Of a stretch of 64,000 nt of DNA, positions 16,887 through 26,273 are shown piece after piece (within the stretch, counting starts at the first letter, position 1; each line of letters begins with the position of its first letter). Under the pieces are notes generated by a model. That model did not search any database. It was not told the DNA's origin and was given only the letters and a program-made list of their open reading frames with translations. Position numbers and translations under genes: made by a program. The DNA is from an uncultured Alphaproteobacteria bacterium (GTDB lineage: Bacteria > Pseudomonadota > Alphaproteobacteria > Rhizobiales > Aestuariivirgaceae), in NCBI GenBank assembly GCA_945957365.1, contig CAMFKI010000002.1, forward strand, positions 372,001 to 436,000, read 5' to 3'.

Positions 16887-17810
16887 TCAGCGCAAGCGGA
16901 TGCGCGGGTCAATCAACGGCGAGACGAGGTCTGCTATGAGGTTGCCCAGTACGATGAAGCAGGCGGCAACGATGGTAACCCCCATGATCACCGGAATATC
17001 CAGCGACTGGATTGCCTGCCACATCAGCTGCCCGATGCCCGGCCAGCCGAAGACATTTTCGACCACCACGACGCCCGACATGAAGATTCCAACGTCGAGG
17101 CCGATCATCGCCACGATGGGTACGATGGCGTTCCGGAAACCATGCTTCATCGTCACCCGCCATTCGCTCATGCCCTTGGCGCGGGCGGTGCGGATGTAGT
17201 CGTTGCGCAGCACCTCGATCATCGAGGAGCGCATCATGCGCGAATACCAGCCGCCGCCGGCAAGCCCTAGCGTGAGGGCGGGCAGCACGAGATTTGCGAA
17301 CTTGCCGTAGCCACCTAGCGGAAACCAGTTCCACAGATAGGCGAAGAGATAGAGAAGCGTCAGGCCCAGCACGAATTGCGGAGTCGACACGCTGAGGAAG
17401 GACAATGTCATTGCCGCCTTGTCAGCAATCCGGCCGCGTCGCGTCGCAGCATAGATGCCGGCGGGAATGCCGATCAGCAGTTCGGCAACAATCGCGCCCA
17501 GCATGAGTAGAAGTGTCGGCGGCAGGCGGGAAGCGACGAGCGGCGCCACCTCGGACTTCCGGGCATAGGAGATGCCGAGGTCACCCTTCACCAGGCGGCT
17601 GAGATAGAGCGCATATTGCTCCGGAATGGGCCTTTCGAGACCGAGCTGCTGCCTGATCTGCTCGCGCATCTGCGGGGTGGAATTGCGGCCCGCGATCATT
17701 GCCACAGGATCGGCGGGGATCATGAAGGTGAGGCCAAAGGTGACGATCGAGACGCCGAGGAGGATCAGCAATGACGCGGCCAGGCGCTTGACCAGGTACT
17801 TGAGCATCAA
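16887..17810 (-). CDS. Dipeptide-type ABC transporter permease (DppB)
   Basis: A 307-residue integral membrane protein with about six membrane segments. The family N-terminus is MLKYLVKRLAASLLILLGVS and the EAA-loop region RTARAKGMSEWRVTMKHGFRNA precedes the last helices. It forms the channel with the DppC-like protein, whose gene overlaps upstream by 4 bp. Confidence 0.92.
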   Translation of the reverse strand: MMLKYLVKRLAASLLILLGVSIVTFGLTFMIPADPVAMIAGRNSTPQMREQIRQQLGLERPIPEQYALYLSRLVKGDLGISYARKSEVAPLVASRLPPTLLLMLGAIVAELLIGIPAGIYAATRRGRIADKAAMTLSFLSVSTPQFVLGLTLLYLFAYLWNWFPLGGYGKFANLVLPALTLGLAGGGWYSRMMRSSMIEVLRNDYIRTARAKGMSEWRVTMKHGFRNAIVPIVAMIGLDVGIFMSGVVVVENVFGWPGIGQLMWQAIQSLDIPVIMGVTIVAACFIVLGNLIADLVSPLIDPRIRLR

Positions 17811-18658
17811 CCCCTCCCGCGCTGCGTGGGGTCCAGCGCGTCGCGCAAACCGTCACCTACGAGGTTGAAGGCGAGTGCCAGGATGAGGATGGCAGCCCCG
17901 GGAATGAAGACGAGCCACGGCGCGTTAAGGAAGTAGGACTGGCTCTCGAAGATCATCATGCCCCAGGCCGGAGTGGGCGGCTGCACGCCGCGGCCCAGGA
18001 AGGAGAGCATGGCCTCGAGGAGCACCGTGGTGGCAATGCCGAGCGTCGCATAGACGATCACGGTGGGGATTAGGTGCGGCAACAGATGGCGGAGCAGGAT
18101 GCGCCCGTTTCCTGCGCCCAGCGCACGTGCCGCCTCAATGTAATCGCGTTCCGAGAGTGCCACCGTTTCGGTGTAGATCACGCGCGCGATTTGCACCCAG
18201 TTCACCAGCGCGATGACCAGAATGACGATGTTGAGGCCGGGTTTGAGAATTGCCGCAAGCGCAATCGCCAGAAGCAGCGGCGGGAAGGCCATCATTAGGT
18301 CGGTGAGGCGCATGATCGAGGCGCCAGTCCATCCGCGCACATAGCCTGCCACAAGGCCAAGTGCCGTCCCAACGGCAACGGCAATGCCGTTCGCAACGAT
18401 GCCGATCAACAGCGAAGTCTGCGCCCCATAGAGGAGCCGGGAGAACTGGTCTCGACCATTGGTGTCAGTCCCGAACCAGAAGCGCCAGCCTGGAGGCAGG
18501 GGCGAGCCTTCGAGCGTCAGCCCGTCGAAGAACTGTTCAGATGGATTATAGGGTGCAATCACCGGTGCGAAGATCGCCGCAAGTGCGAAAATCGCGATGA
18601 TGACAAGCCCCGCCATCGCCAACCTGTCGCCGCGGAAGCGTTTCCACGTGTCGCCCAT
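17807..18658 (-). CDS. Dipeptide-type ABC transporter permease (DppC)
   Basis: A 283-residue permease beginning MGDTWKRFRGDRLAMAGL, with the DppC signature NPSEQ...GTDTNGRDQFSRLLYGAQTSL and the EAA loop AARALGAGNGRILLRHLLPHL. The ATG at 18658 is chosen because homologues start at this point; a TTG eight codons upstream (18682) is possible and neither has a strong ribosome binding site. First gene of the operon C-B-A-amidase-D-F. Confidence 0.88.
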   Translation of the reverse strand: MGDTWKRFRGDRLAMAGLVIIAIFALAAIFAPVIAPYNPSEQFFDGLTLEGSPLPPGWRFWFGTDTNGRDQFSRLLYGAQTSLLIGIVANGIAVAVGTALGLVAGYVRGWTGASIMRLTDLMMAFPPLLLAIALAAILKPGLNIVILVIALVNWVQIARVIYTETVALSERDYIEAARALGAGNGRILLRHLLPHLIPTVIVYATLGIATTVLLEAMLSFLGRGVQPPTPAWGMMIFESQSYFLNAPWLVFIPGAAILILALAFNLVGDGLRDALDPTQRGRG

Positions 18659-18797
18659 GTACTGCCCGGACCCACTTTGCAAAAAATCGAGGTGCGACTC
18701 TATCCGTCAAAAATTCAGGAGTGGCAAGTTACCCGCACCGGTAGTGGAAAGTGAACCCCAGAGATGCACGGGGCCATGGCGCAGCAAATGCCAAGCC

Positions 18798-19742
18798 TCA
18801 CCGCTCCTCCTTGCGGAAAGGCCGCAGCAGAGCCGGCGGCGCCGCCGCATCACGCGACATGAACGCCATGGCGACGATGGTGAACACGAAGGGCAGCGCC
18901 AGGAAGGCTTCATAGGGAATGTGGCTGACGCCCGCCGCCTGAAGCCGCAACTGCAGCGCGTCGACGCATGCAAAGAGCAATGCCGCCCCGGCACAGCGCC
19001 AGGGGTCCCACCGGCCGAACACCACCAGCGCGATGGCGATCCAGCCGCGCCCCGAAATGACGCCGAAGGTGAAGGTGTTGAACTGCGCCATGGTGAGGAA
19101 AGCGCCGGCGATGCCCATCAGCGCGCCGCCGAGGGTGACGGCCAGGAAGCGCGTCGCCATGACGTTGACCCCGGCCGCGTCGGCGGCGCGCGGGTTCTCG
19201 CCGGCCATGCGCAGGTTCAATCCCCACGGTGTGCGGTAGAGCGCGTAGGCCATGACCGGCACGAGCAGCGCCGTCAAATAGGTGAGCGCGAACTGGTTGA
19301 ACAGCGCCGGCCCGAGCACCGGGATCGACGCGAGGCCGGGAATGGGAATGGTCTCGAAGGATTGTACGGTGGCAGGATGCGATGAATCGGTGAAGGACAG
19401 GCGGAAGAAGAAGTAGGCCAGCCCCGTGCAGAGCAGCGTGATGCCGATGCCGCAGACATGCTGGCTGACGCCCAGCAGCACCGTGAGGGTCGCGTGCAGG
19501 GCGGCGAAGACAGCCCCTGTCAACGCGGCGACCACGATGCCGACCCACAGGTCGCCGCTGTAATAGGCACCCATGAAGCCGGTCATGGCGGAGATCAGCA
19601 TGATGCCCTCGATGCCGAGGTTCAGTACACCGGAGCGCTCGGAGATCATCTCCCCCAGTGTCGCCAGCGTCAGCGGGGTCGCGATGCGGACGATGGCGGC
19701 GAGGAAGCCGACCTGGAAGATCTGCTCGAGCACCGCGTTCAT
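18798..19742 (-). CDS. Nucleoside-type ABC transporter permease (YufQ/NupQ-like)
   Basis: A 314-residue membrane protein of the BPD_transp_2 family, with SGVLNLGIEGIMLISAMTGFMG near the N-terminus and GRGWIAIALVVFGRWDPW toward the C-terminus. This is one of two permeases of a BMP/PnrA-type system, typically for nucleosides or purines. The ATG at 19742 overlaps the partner permease stop by 4 bp; the open frame runs on upstream without family similarity. Last gene of the operon. Confidence 0.9.
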   Translation of the reverse strand: MNAVLEQIFQVGFLAAIVRIATPLTLATLGEMISERSGVLNLGIEGIMLISAMTGFMGAYYSGDLWVGIVVAALTGAVFAALHATLTVLLGVSQHVCGIGITLLCTGLAYFFFRLSFTDSSHPATVQSFETIPIPGLASIPVLGPALFNQFALTYLTALLVPVMAYALYRTPWGLNLRMAGENPRAADAAGVNVMATRFLAVTLGGALMGIAGAFLTMAQFNTFTFGVISGRGWIAIALVVFGRWDPWRCAGAALLFACVDALQLRLQAAGVSHIPYEAFLALPFVFTIVAMAFMSRDAAAPPALLRPFRKEER

Positions 19743-20794
19743 GTTGCCGCCTTGCGGAACTGGACGCGATATTGCGTGAGAAGCAGCGCCACGAGCATGG
19801 AGATCATCGCCACGCCCTGCACCACCTGCCCGATGAAGGCGGGAACTCCTGTCGCACGCGACATGGCATCCGCACCCACCATCACGGCACTCAGGAATAT
19901 TGCGGCGGGAACGACGCCCAGCGGATTGAGCCGCGCCAGCATGGCGATGACGATGCCGGAATAGCCGTAGCCGGGCGAGATTTCTGCCATCACCTGGTAG
20001 TGCACGCCGCCAACCTGGCAGACGCCGGCAAGGCCGGCGAGGCCACCCGACAGCAGTGCCGTGGTGAAGATGACGCGGCGCGTGTCGATGCCCCCGAAGC
20101 GCGCAGCCTCGGGGTTCTCGCCCGTGGCGCGGATCTTGAAGCCGAACACCGTGCGGGCGATGACGAACCAAACGATGGGTGCTGCGATGAAGGCCGCGAG
20201 CACGCCGAGATGAAGCCTGGTGCCCTCGATGAACACGGGAAAATTAGCGCTGTCCTGGATGGGGGGCGAGATCGGATAGCCGCTGAGGCTATCCTTCCAT
20301 GGCCCCTCGATGAGGGCCATCAGGCCGTAGAGCACCACGGAGTTGAGGAGAAGCGAGCTCACCACGTCATCGACCTTGAATTTCAGGCGCAGCACCGCGG
20401 GGATGAGGGCCGTCACCGCGCCGCCGGCGAAGCCCGCGACGAACATCAGGGCAATTGCAATTCCGCCCGGCATGTTGATCGCTCCCACCATGCAGCTGAG
20501 GACGGCACCGGAAAGAAGCTGGCCTTCGGCGCCGATGTTCCAGAACTTGGCGCGAAACGCGACGGCCACCGCGAGCCCGGTGAAGATCATGGGCGTGGCG
20601 CGCACCAGCGTCTCGGTGATGGCGTAGGTGTCGCCGAAGGCCGCCGACAGCATGACGCCGTAGGCATCGACCACCGAGGCGCCGGCGATGCGGATGAGGC
20701 TGCTGCACAGGACCAGCGTGAAAACCACGGCAGCCAGCGGCAGCGCGAAGTTCAGCGCCGGCGAGACGTCGTGGCGGAGTTGCAGACGAACCAT
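19739..20794 (-). CDS. Nucleoside-type ABC transporter permease (YufP/NupP-like)
   Basis: A 351-residue BPD_transp_2 permease. About nine membrane segments and the segments TPMIFTGLAVAVAFRAKFWNIGAEGQLL and NPEAARFGGID match the larger permease of BMP-type transporters. It overlaps the ATPase gene by one base (TGATG). Works with the permease at 18798-19742. Confidence 0.9.
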   Translation of the reverse strand: MVRLQLRHDVSPALNFALPLAAVVFTLVLCSSLIRIAGASVVDAYGVMLSAAFGDTYAITETLVRATPMIFTGLAVAVAFRAKFWNIGAEGQLLSGAVLSCMVGAINMPGGIAIALMFVAGFAGGAVTALIPAVLRLKFKVDDVVSSLLLNSVVLYGLMALIEGPWKDSLSGYPISPPIQDSANFPVFIEGTRLHLGVLAAFIAAPIVWFVIARTVFGFKIRATGENPEAARFGGIDTRRVIFTTALLSGGLAGLAGVCQVGGVHYQVMAEISPGYGYSGIVIAMLARLNPLGVVPAAIFLSAVMVGADAMSRATGVPAFIGQVVQGVAMISMLVALLLTQYRVQFRKAAT

Positions 20795-22308
20795 CAGGCT
20801 GCCTTCCCGAATGCGCCGTTCATCAGCAGGCCGATGCGCGAGACGGTCGCCTCCTCGGCCGCGAGCACCCCGACGATGCGGCCCTCGTAGATCACCGCGA
20901 TGCGGTCGCTCAGCGCCAGGAGTTCGTCGAGGTCCTCGCTGATCACCATAACGGCGCGGCCAGCGGCGCGCAGGGCGAGGAACTTCTCGTGGACGAAGCG
21001 GGTGGCGGCAATGTCGAGCCCGCGGGTGGGCTGCGCCACGATCACCGCCTTGGGGTCGAAGGCGAGTTCGCGGGCGAGCAGCGCCTTCTGCAGGTTGCCG
21101 CCCGACAGCGTTCCGGTGCGGGCATTGGGGCCGCTGCAGCGGATGTCGAATTCGCGAATCTGCTTCTGTGCGAAATCCGCGATGCCGCGACGGCTGAGGA
21201 GGTCACGGTGGCTGAAGGGGGCTTGGGCGATGCGGGGAAGCGCCATGCTCTCGGCCAGCGTCATGCTGCTGACGAGCCCCGATGCCAGCCGATCCTCGGG
21301 CACACGGCCCAGCCCGAGGCGCTGCACTTCGGCGGGGGTGAAGTCGCGGACCTCGTCCCCATCGATGGAAACCGTGCCGGAGACAGGCTTCAGCATGCCT
21401 GACACGACGTCCGCCAGCGCCTTCTGGCCGTTGCCGGAGACGCCTGCGAGGCCGAGGATCTCGCCGCCGCACACGGCGAGCGACACGTCCGTCAGCGTGG
21501 TGCCAGGATGGCCCGTGGTCGACACGCGGTCGAGCACCAGCAGCGCGGCGCCCTTGGCGACGGGCGGGCGGATGGTGGGCTTGATCTCCTGGCCGCACAT
21601 CAATTCCGCGATCTCGCGCGTGCTGGCACTGCCCGGATCCGCGATCTCGCCCGAGACCTTGCCGTGGCGCAGGATCACGCAGCGCGACGTGATGGCGCGC
21701 ACCTCGTTCAGCTTGTGGGATATGAAGACGATGCCGAGGCTGCGCGCTGCGATGGCGCGCAGGGCCGCAAACAGACCATCGACATCGGGTGGGGCGAGCA
21801 CGGCGGTGGGCTCGTCGAGGATCAGCACCCGGGCGCCGCGGAACAGTGCCTTGATGATCTCGAGGCGCTGCTGCTCGCCCACCGAGAGGGAGGACACGCG
21901 CTGCTCCGGATCGAGCTTCAGCCCGAATTCCCGGGCGATGTCGTCGAGCTTGCGGCGGGCACCGGCGATGTCGAGGCTGAGACCCTGGCGCGGCATGCCG
22001 ACGAGCAGGTTCTCCATGACGGTCAGGCGCGGCGCCAGCAGGAAATGCTGGTGGACCATGCCGATCCCCGCTGCCAGCGCCTCGGCCGAGTTATGGATGC
22101 GGGCGGGCTTGCCCTCCACCAGGATCGTCCCCTCGTCGGCGGCATAGGTACCGAACAGGATGTTCATCAGCGTGGTCTTGCCGGCGCCGTTCTCGCCGAG
22201 CAGGCCGACGATCTCGCCCGGGCGGATGCTGAGGTTCACATGGTCGTTGGCGAGCAGCGGCCCGAACCGCTTGGTGATGCCGACCATCTCGACGAGAGGA
22301 GTTGCCAT
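20794..22308 (-). CDS. Nucleoside-type ABC transporter ATP-binding protein, double ATPase (YufO/NupO-like)
   Basis: A 504-residue protein with two ATPase modules. The first has Walker A GENGAGKTT, signature LSVGEQQRLEIIKALFRG and DEPTAVL. The second has the modified GVSGNGQKA P-loop, signature LSGGNLQKALLAREL and a weakened Walker B (VIVAQPTRGLD), as is usual for the second half of this class. It energises the two permeases. Confidence 0.92.
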   Translation of the reverse strand: MATPLVEMVGITKRFGPLLANDHVNLSIRPGEIVGLLGENGAGKTTLMNILFGTYAADEGTILVEGKPARIHNSAEALAAGIGMVHQHFLLAPRLTVMENLLVGMPRQGLSLDIAGARRKLDDIAREFGLKLDPEQRVSSLSVGEQQRLEIIKALFRGARVLILDEPTAVLAPPDVDGLFAALRAIAARSLGIVFISHKLNEVRAITSRCVILRHGKVSGEIADPGSASTREIAELMCGQEIKPTIRPPVAKGAALLVLDRVSTTGHPGTTLTDVSLAVCGGEILGLAGVSGNGQKALADVVSGMLKPVSGTVSIDGDEVRDFTPAEVQRLGLGRVPEDRLASGLVSSMTLAESMALPRIAQAPFSHRDLLSRRGIADFAQKQIREFDIRCSGPNARTGTLSGGNLQKALLARELAFDPKAVIVAQPTRGLDIAATRFVHEKFLALRAAGRAVMVISEDLDELLALSDRIAVIYEGRIVGVLAAEEATVSRIGLLMNGAFGKAA

Positions 22309-22402
22309 GGAACCAATCTTGTGAGGAAAACGGCGCCCGCAGGCGAGCCTCCGCCGCCCCGCTGCGAAGGCGCGCGACGAAGGTCGTCCCGCGGGCGGAC
22401 GA

Positions 22403-23419
22403 TCAGTCGGAGACCGGCGTGTTCTCGTCGACGTCGACGCGGAAGTTGCCGTCGATGATCTCGGCCTGGCGCTTGGCGACCATGTCCTTCACCTCGGCCG
22501 GAAGCGTCTTCTCGAAGTTGTGGTAGGGCGCCAGATAGGATCCGCCCTTGGCCATGCGCGAGAAGTCGCCGTAGTCCTGCGCCGTGAAGACGCCCGCCTT
22601 CACCAGCTTGATGGCCTGCTGAACCGTCGGGTACATGTCCCAGACGGGGCCGGTGATCACCGTGTCGGGGCCGAGCTCGGACTGGTCCGACATGTTGGAG
22701 ATGGCGAGCTTGCCCTTGTCCTTGCAGGCCTCGATGACGCCGAAGCGCTCGGCGTAGATGACGTCGGCGCCGGCATCGATCTGGGCGAGAGCCGCTTCCT
22801 TTGCCTTGGGCGGATCGAAGAACGACCCGATGAAAGCCACCTTCTTCTTCACCTGCGGATTGGCTTCGGCGGCACCCAGGAAGAAGGCGTTGACCAGCCG
22901 GTTGACCTCCGGGATGCCCATGGCCGCCACGGCGCCAACCGTGCCAGACTTCGACATCTTCCCGGCGATCAGGCCTGACAGATAGGCGGGCTCGTGAATC
23001 CAGTTGTCGAACACGCCGAAGTTGGGTTCGGCGGGACCCGATCCGGAGCCGAAGAGGAAAGCCGTCTGCGGGAACTGCTTGGCGGTCTTGCGCGATTCAC
23101 GCTCGGCCGCGAAGGCGTCGCCGAAGACGAGGCCGTAGCCGCCCTTGGCATATTCGGTCATGACGCGGCTGAAGTCCGCCGTTTCGACCTTCTCGGACCA
23201 CTTGTAGTCGATGCCGAGTTCCTTCTGGGCCTTCAGGAGCGCGACATGGATCTGATTGTCCCAGGGCTCCTCGATGGGTGTCGCGAAGATCGCGGCGACT
23301 TTGAGCTCGCCGTCAGCGCGGGCCGTCCCGGCCACGGCGCTGGCGGAAAGGCCCGCGGCCATGAGTCCAAGCACCTTGCGGCGTGAATGCAGCTGAACCG
23401 GCATCGAAAGCTTCGACAT
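22403..23419 (-). CDS. BMP/PnrA family periplasmic binding protein
   Basis: A 338-residue basic-membrane-protein family (PF02608) binding protein. The N-terminus has a twin-arginine-type signal (SRRKVLGLMAAGLSASAVAG..ARA), suggesting export in folded form. The ATG at 23419 follows a GGGAGGAGA ribosome binding site. First gene of a four-gene ABC operon. BMP proteins bind purine nucleosides or related ligands; the exact ligand here is not deducible. Confidence 0.88.
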   Translation of the reverse strand: MSKLSMPVQLHSRRKVLGLMAAGLSASAVAGTARADGELKVAAIFATPIEEPWDNQIHVALLKAQKELGIDYKWSEKVETADFSRVMTEYAKGGYGLVFGDAFAAERESRKTAKQFPQTAFLFGSGSGPAEPNFGVFDNWIHEPAYLSGLIAGKMSKSGTVGAVAAMGIPEVNRLVNAFFLGAAEANPQVKKKVAFIGSFFDPPKAKEAALAQIDAGADVIYAERFGVIEACKDKGKLAISNMSDQSELGPDTVITGPVWDMYPTVQQAIKLVKAGVFTAQDYGDFSRMAKGGSYLAPYHNFEKTLPAEVKDMVAKRQAEIIDGNFRVDVDENTPVSD

Positions 23420-23689
23420 CGTCTCCTCCCAAGTCTGTTGTTTTGTGGCGGGCCGCATGGGATCCGCAATGGAAACCTGAACCAGCTCACCCGACTTGTC
23501 TAGGGCTCTTCGTCCGCACCCTGGACGGCCGCATTACTCATGGATCATTGCATGGATCGCTCGAAAGGCGCGCACGGTGTCCTTTCGACCACATGCGGGC
23601 AGCACAGCGATGTTCGGATCGATCGCTCATAAGAAGACGCCATGTCGATCAAGGCTCCGGTGCCATGACGGGCCATGCCGGTTGCAAAC

Positions 23690-24091
23690 CTATTTTGGGA
23701 AATGCTCGACATGCGTCTCGGCCGTGCGGCCGAAATACAGGACCCGCCTGCCGGGGAACGAAACGAGGTATCCGGCGCAGCCCAGTGCCTTCACGTTGGC
23801 GCAGAAGGCCGCGTAGGTATATTCTGGAGGGTTCGACTGCGCCCATCTGATCTGGGCGGCAAGTCCGGTCTGGTCGAACTGCGAAGCGACCTTTCCTTCG
23901 GAGGGCCGATTCTCCAGCGTGGCGCCATCTCCGTCGGCAAGGTAATACGTCGTCGTGTTGCGGCGGTAATCGACAAGGTAGCCCTCAAATCCGCCGGTGA
24001 TCAGCGCGCCAACGATCTCCGGGAAGGACATCGTCTTGTCATAGGCGGCGGCGAGGCAGCGCTCGGCAATCTTGATCTGTCGAGCGTCCAT
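23690..24091 (-). CDS. DUF1398 family protein
   Basis: A 133-residue protein of the DUF1398 (YbcV-like, sometimes called phage envelope protein) family: MDARQIKIAERCLAAAYDKTMSFPEIVGALITGGFEGYLVD, with a central YYLADGDG and C-terminal GCAGYLVSFPGRRVLYFGRTAE. Function unknown. It follows a MarR regulator gene by 40 bp and is probably controlled by it. Confidence 0.75.
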   Translation of the reverse strand: MDARQIKIAERCLAAAYDKTMSFPEIVGALITGGFEGYLVDYRRNTTTYYLADGDGATLENRPSEGKVASQFDQTGLAAQIRWAQSNPPEYTYAAFCANVKALGCAGYLVSFPGRRVLYFGRTAETHVEHFPK

Positions 24092-24131
24092 GGCGCATTC
24101 CTTTCAATGAGGTGTGATGGCAACGCGACGG

Positions 24132-24599
24132 TCAGTCGACCGGAGTGCCCGTCAGTTCGTGCTCGGTCACGATCCTGCGCAGAAGCCGCGAAAGCTGCCG
24201 ACGCTCATCCGAGGTGAGAGCGCCGAAAAACACTCTGTCGTTCTCGTCCGCAAGTGCCGCCAGCCTCGGGACGATCGTCTTTCCCTTCTGAGTAAGCTCG
24301 ATCGAATGGGCACGCTTGTCGGTGGTGTTGGCGCGACGTTCGATCAAGGACTTTTCAAGAAGTCGGTCAGCGAGCTTGGATATAGCCCCCTTCGTCATGC
24401 CCATCCCTTCCGCCAGTTTGGACGGTGCAACCCGGCCAGCATCGTAGAGCGCACGAAGGAAGACCCACTCCGCCACCGTGACGCCTTCGCGCTCGACCTT
24501 GAGAGCAAAGCTTCGGGAAACGGAGTTCGACACCATCCTGAGCCAATAGCCCAGATGAGCATCCAGCGCTGAAGGTGCCGAAACTGTAGGCAAATTCAC
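24132..24599 (-). CDS. MarR family transcriptional regulator
   Basis: A 155-residue winged-helix regulator (LAEGMGMTKGAISKLADRLLEKSLIERR then a DKRAHSIELTQKGK wing). The pattern matches MarR proteins that repress their own operon. A perfect TTGACTAGTCAA palindrome 34 bp upstream of the start is a probable operator. Co-transcribed with the DUF1398 gene. Confidence 0.87.
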   Translation of the reverse strand: MNLPTVSAPSALDAHLGYWLRMVSNSVSRSFALKVEREGVTVAEWVFLRALYDAGRVAPSKLAEGMGMTKGAISKLADRLLEKSLIERRANTTDKRAHSIELTQKGKTIVPRLAALADENDRVFFGALTSDERRQLSRLLRRIVTEHELTGTPVD

Positions 24600-24633
24600 T
24601 CCTTCGGTCGCGGAGGGAACTACGCCATTATGA

Positions 24634-24645
24634 TTGACTAGTCAA
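24634..24645. promoter_or_regulatory. Perfect palindrome TTGACTAGTCAA, probable MarR operator
   Basis: A 12-bp perfect palindrome upstream of the MarR gene, of the size and composition expected for a MarR dimer site. Its position over the promoter region suggests autorepression. Confidence 0.65.
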
Positions 24646-24764
24646 CTTGTTTCAATGCGACGACACCGATGAACACATTACACATGTTGAATGGTTCTGT
24701 TTGGGGTGGGGTTGGTGCGGCAGATACGATGGAAATGTGAGCTGAACGATTCCATGTGAGCGGC

Positions 24765-26273
24765 TCAGCTCCGCCGGGCGCTCAGCCGTTGCAGGACTGC
24801 CACCATGCGGTCAACCTCGGCGCACGTGTTGTAAAATGCGAGCGACGGCCTGACCGTGGTCTCGAGGCCGAAGCGTCGGAGGATGGGTTGGGCGCAATGA
24901 TGGCCGGCGCGCACGGCGATGCCGTCTTCGTTGAGGGCCTTGCCCACTTGCTCGGTGGTGAAGCCTTCGAGGACGAAGGATGCGACACTGGCCTTGTCAT
25001 GCGCCGTTCCGATCAGCCGGAGGCCCTTGATTTCCTTCATGTGTGCCGTCGCATAGTCCAGAAGGAAGGTTTCGTAGGCGTGGACGGCGGCAAGCCCGAT
25101 GCGCGAGACATAGTCGAGGGCGGCGCCGAGACCCACTGCGTCGGCGATGTTGCCGGTTCCGGCCTCGAAGCGCGACGGGGCGTTCTGGTATTGCGTGTGC
25201 TCGAAGGTGACGTCGGCGATCATGTTGCCGCCGCCCTGCCAGGGCTTGGTGGCGTTCAGGATGTCTTCCCTGCCATAAACCACGCCGATGCCGGTGGGGC
25301 CGAAGACCTTGTGGCCGGAGAACACGAAGAAGTCGGTGCCGAGCGCCTGCAGGTCGACTGCCATGTGCGACACCGACTGCGCGCCATCGACCAGCGTGCG
25401 AACGCCCGCCGCATGGGCGAGATCGACGATCTGCTTCACCGGCACCACAGTGCCGAGTGCGTTCGACACCTGCGTGACGGAGACGAGCTTGGTGCGGGGC
25501 GACAGGAGTTTTGCATAGTCCTCGAGGATCACCTGGCCGGTGTCGTCAACGGGGATCACGCGCAGTTTCGCCTTCACCTCCTGACACAGCTGCTGCCATG
25601 GAACGATGTTGGCATGGTGCTCGAGGTGCGAGACGATGATCTCGTCGCCCTCGCCAATGTTCTGGCGGCCCCAGCTCTTGGCGACGAGGTTGATCGCCTC
25701 GGTGGTGCCGCGCACGAAGACGATCTCGTTCATCGAGCGCGCGTTGAGGAAGCGGCGCACGGTTTCACGGGCGCTTTCATAGGCATCGGTCGCCCGCGCG
25801 GCGAGTTCATGCGCGGCCCGGTGGATGTTGGAATTCTCATGGGCATAGAAATGTCCGAGCCGCTCGATCACCTGGCGCGGCTTCTGTGTCGTCGCGGCGT
25901 TGTCGAACCATACGAGCTGGCGGCCATTCACATGTTCCTGCAGGATCGGGAAATCGCTGCGGATGGCGTTGACGTCGAAGCTGGGGGTGATGGCGGCCTG
26001 ATCCGGCGCCCCGAGAAAATAGTAGGGTGGGACATCGGCGCTGAACGGCAACTGGCCTCTTGGCAAATAGGATGGCGTGGCGAACGGCACGGCGGGCAGG
26101 CCCGGAACGCTGCCGCCGAACCCGGTGGCGCTGTGCTCGAAGCCGGGCACGCCGCGGGGCAGCGCTTGAGGCGTCAGTGCGACGCCCCCGCCGGTCGCCT
26201 CGCGGAACAGCCGGTTGGCGAGTTCCGAGAGGTCCGACACGCGCGGGCTTGCCGGCAAGTCACTTGTAGTCAT
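24765..26273 (-). CDS. Encapsulin cargo cysteine desulfurase (SufS-type, family 2A cargo)
   Basis: A 502-residue PLP enzyme that removes sulfur from cysteine as a persulfide. The catalytic part (residues about 100-502) is SufS-like, with the PLP lysine in SGHK (Lys322) and the catalytic cysteine in RAGHHCA (Cys460). Ordinary SufS is about 410 residues. The extra roughly 100 N-terminal residues are Pro/Gly-rich and low in predicted structure, with short motifs LANRLF (18-23) and PYYFL (83-87), as in the targeting extension of cysteine desulfurases packaged in SrpI-type encapsulins. The ATG at 26273 overlaps the shell gene's 3' end by 14 bp. Third gene of the operon SAT-shell-cargo. Confidence 0.92.
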   Translation of the reverse strand: MTTSDLPASPRVSDLSELANRLFREATGGGVALTPQALPRGVPGFEHSATGFGGSVPGLPAVPFATPSYLPRGQLPFSADVPPYYFLGAPDQAAITPSFDVNAIRSDFPILQEHVNGRQLVWFDNAATTQKPRQVIERLGHFYAHENSNIHRAAHELAARATDAYESARETVRRFLNARSMNEIVFVRGTTEAINLVAKSWGRQNIGEGDEIIVSHLEHHANIVPWQQLCQEVKAKLRVIPVDDTGQVILEDYAKLLSPRTKLVSVTQVSNALGTVVPVKQIVDLAHAAGVRTLVDGAQSVSHMAVDLQALGTDFFVFSGHKVFGPTGIGVVYGREDILNATKPWQGGGNMIADVTFEHTQYQNAPSRFEAGTGNIADAVGLGAALDYVSRIGLAAVHAYETFLLDYATAHMKEIKGLRLIGTAHDKASVASFVLEGFTTEQVGKALNEDGIAVRAGHHCAQPILRRFGLETTVRPSLAFYNTCAEVDRMVAVLQRLSARRS

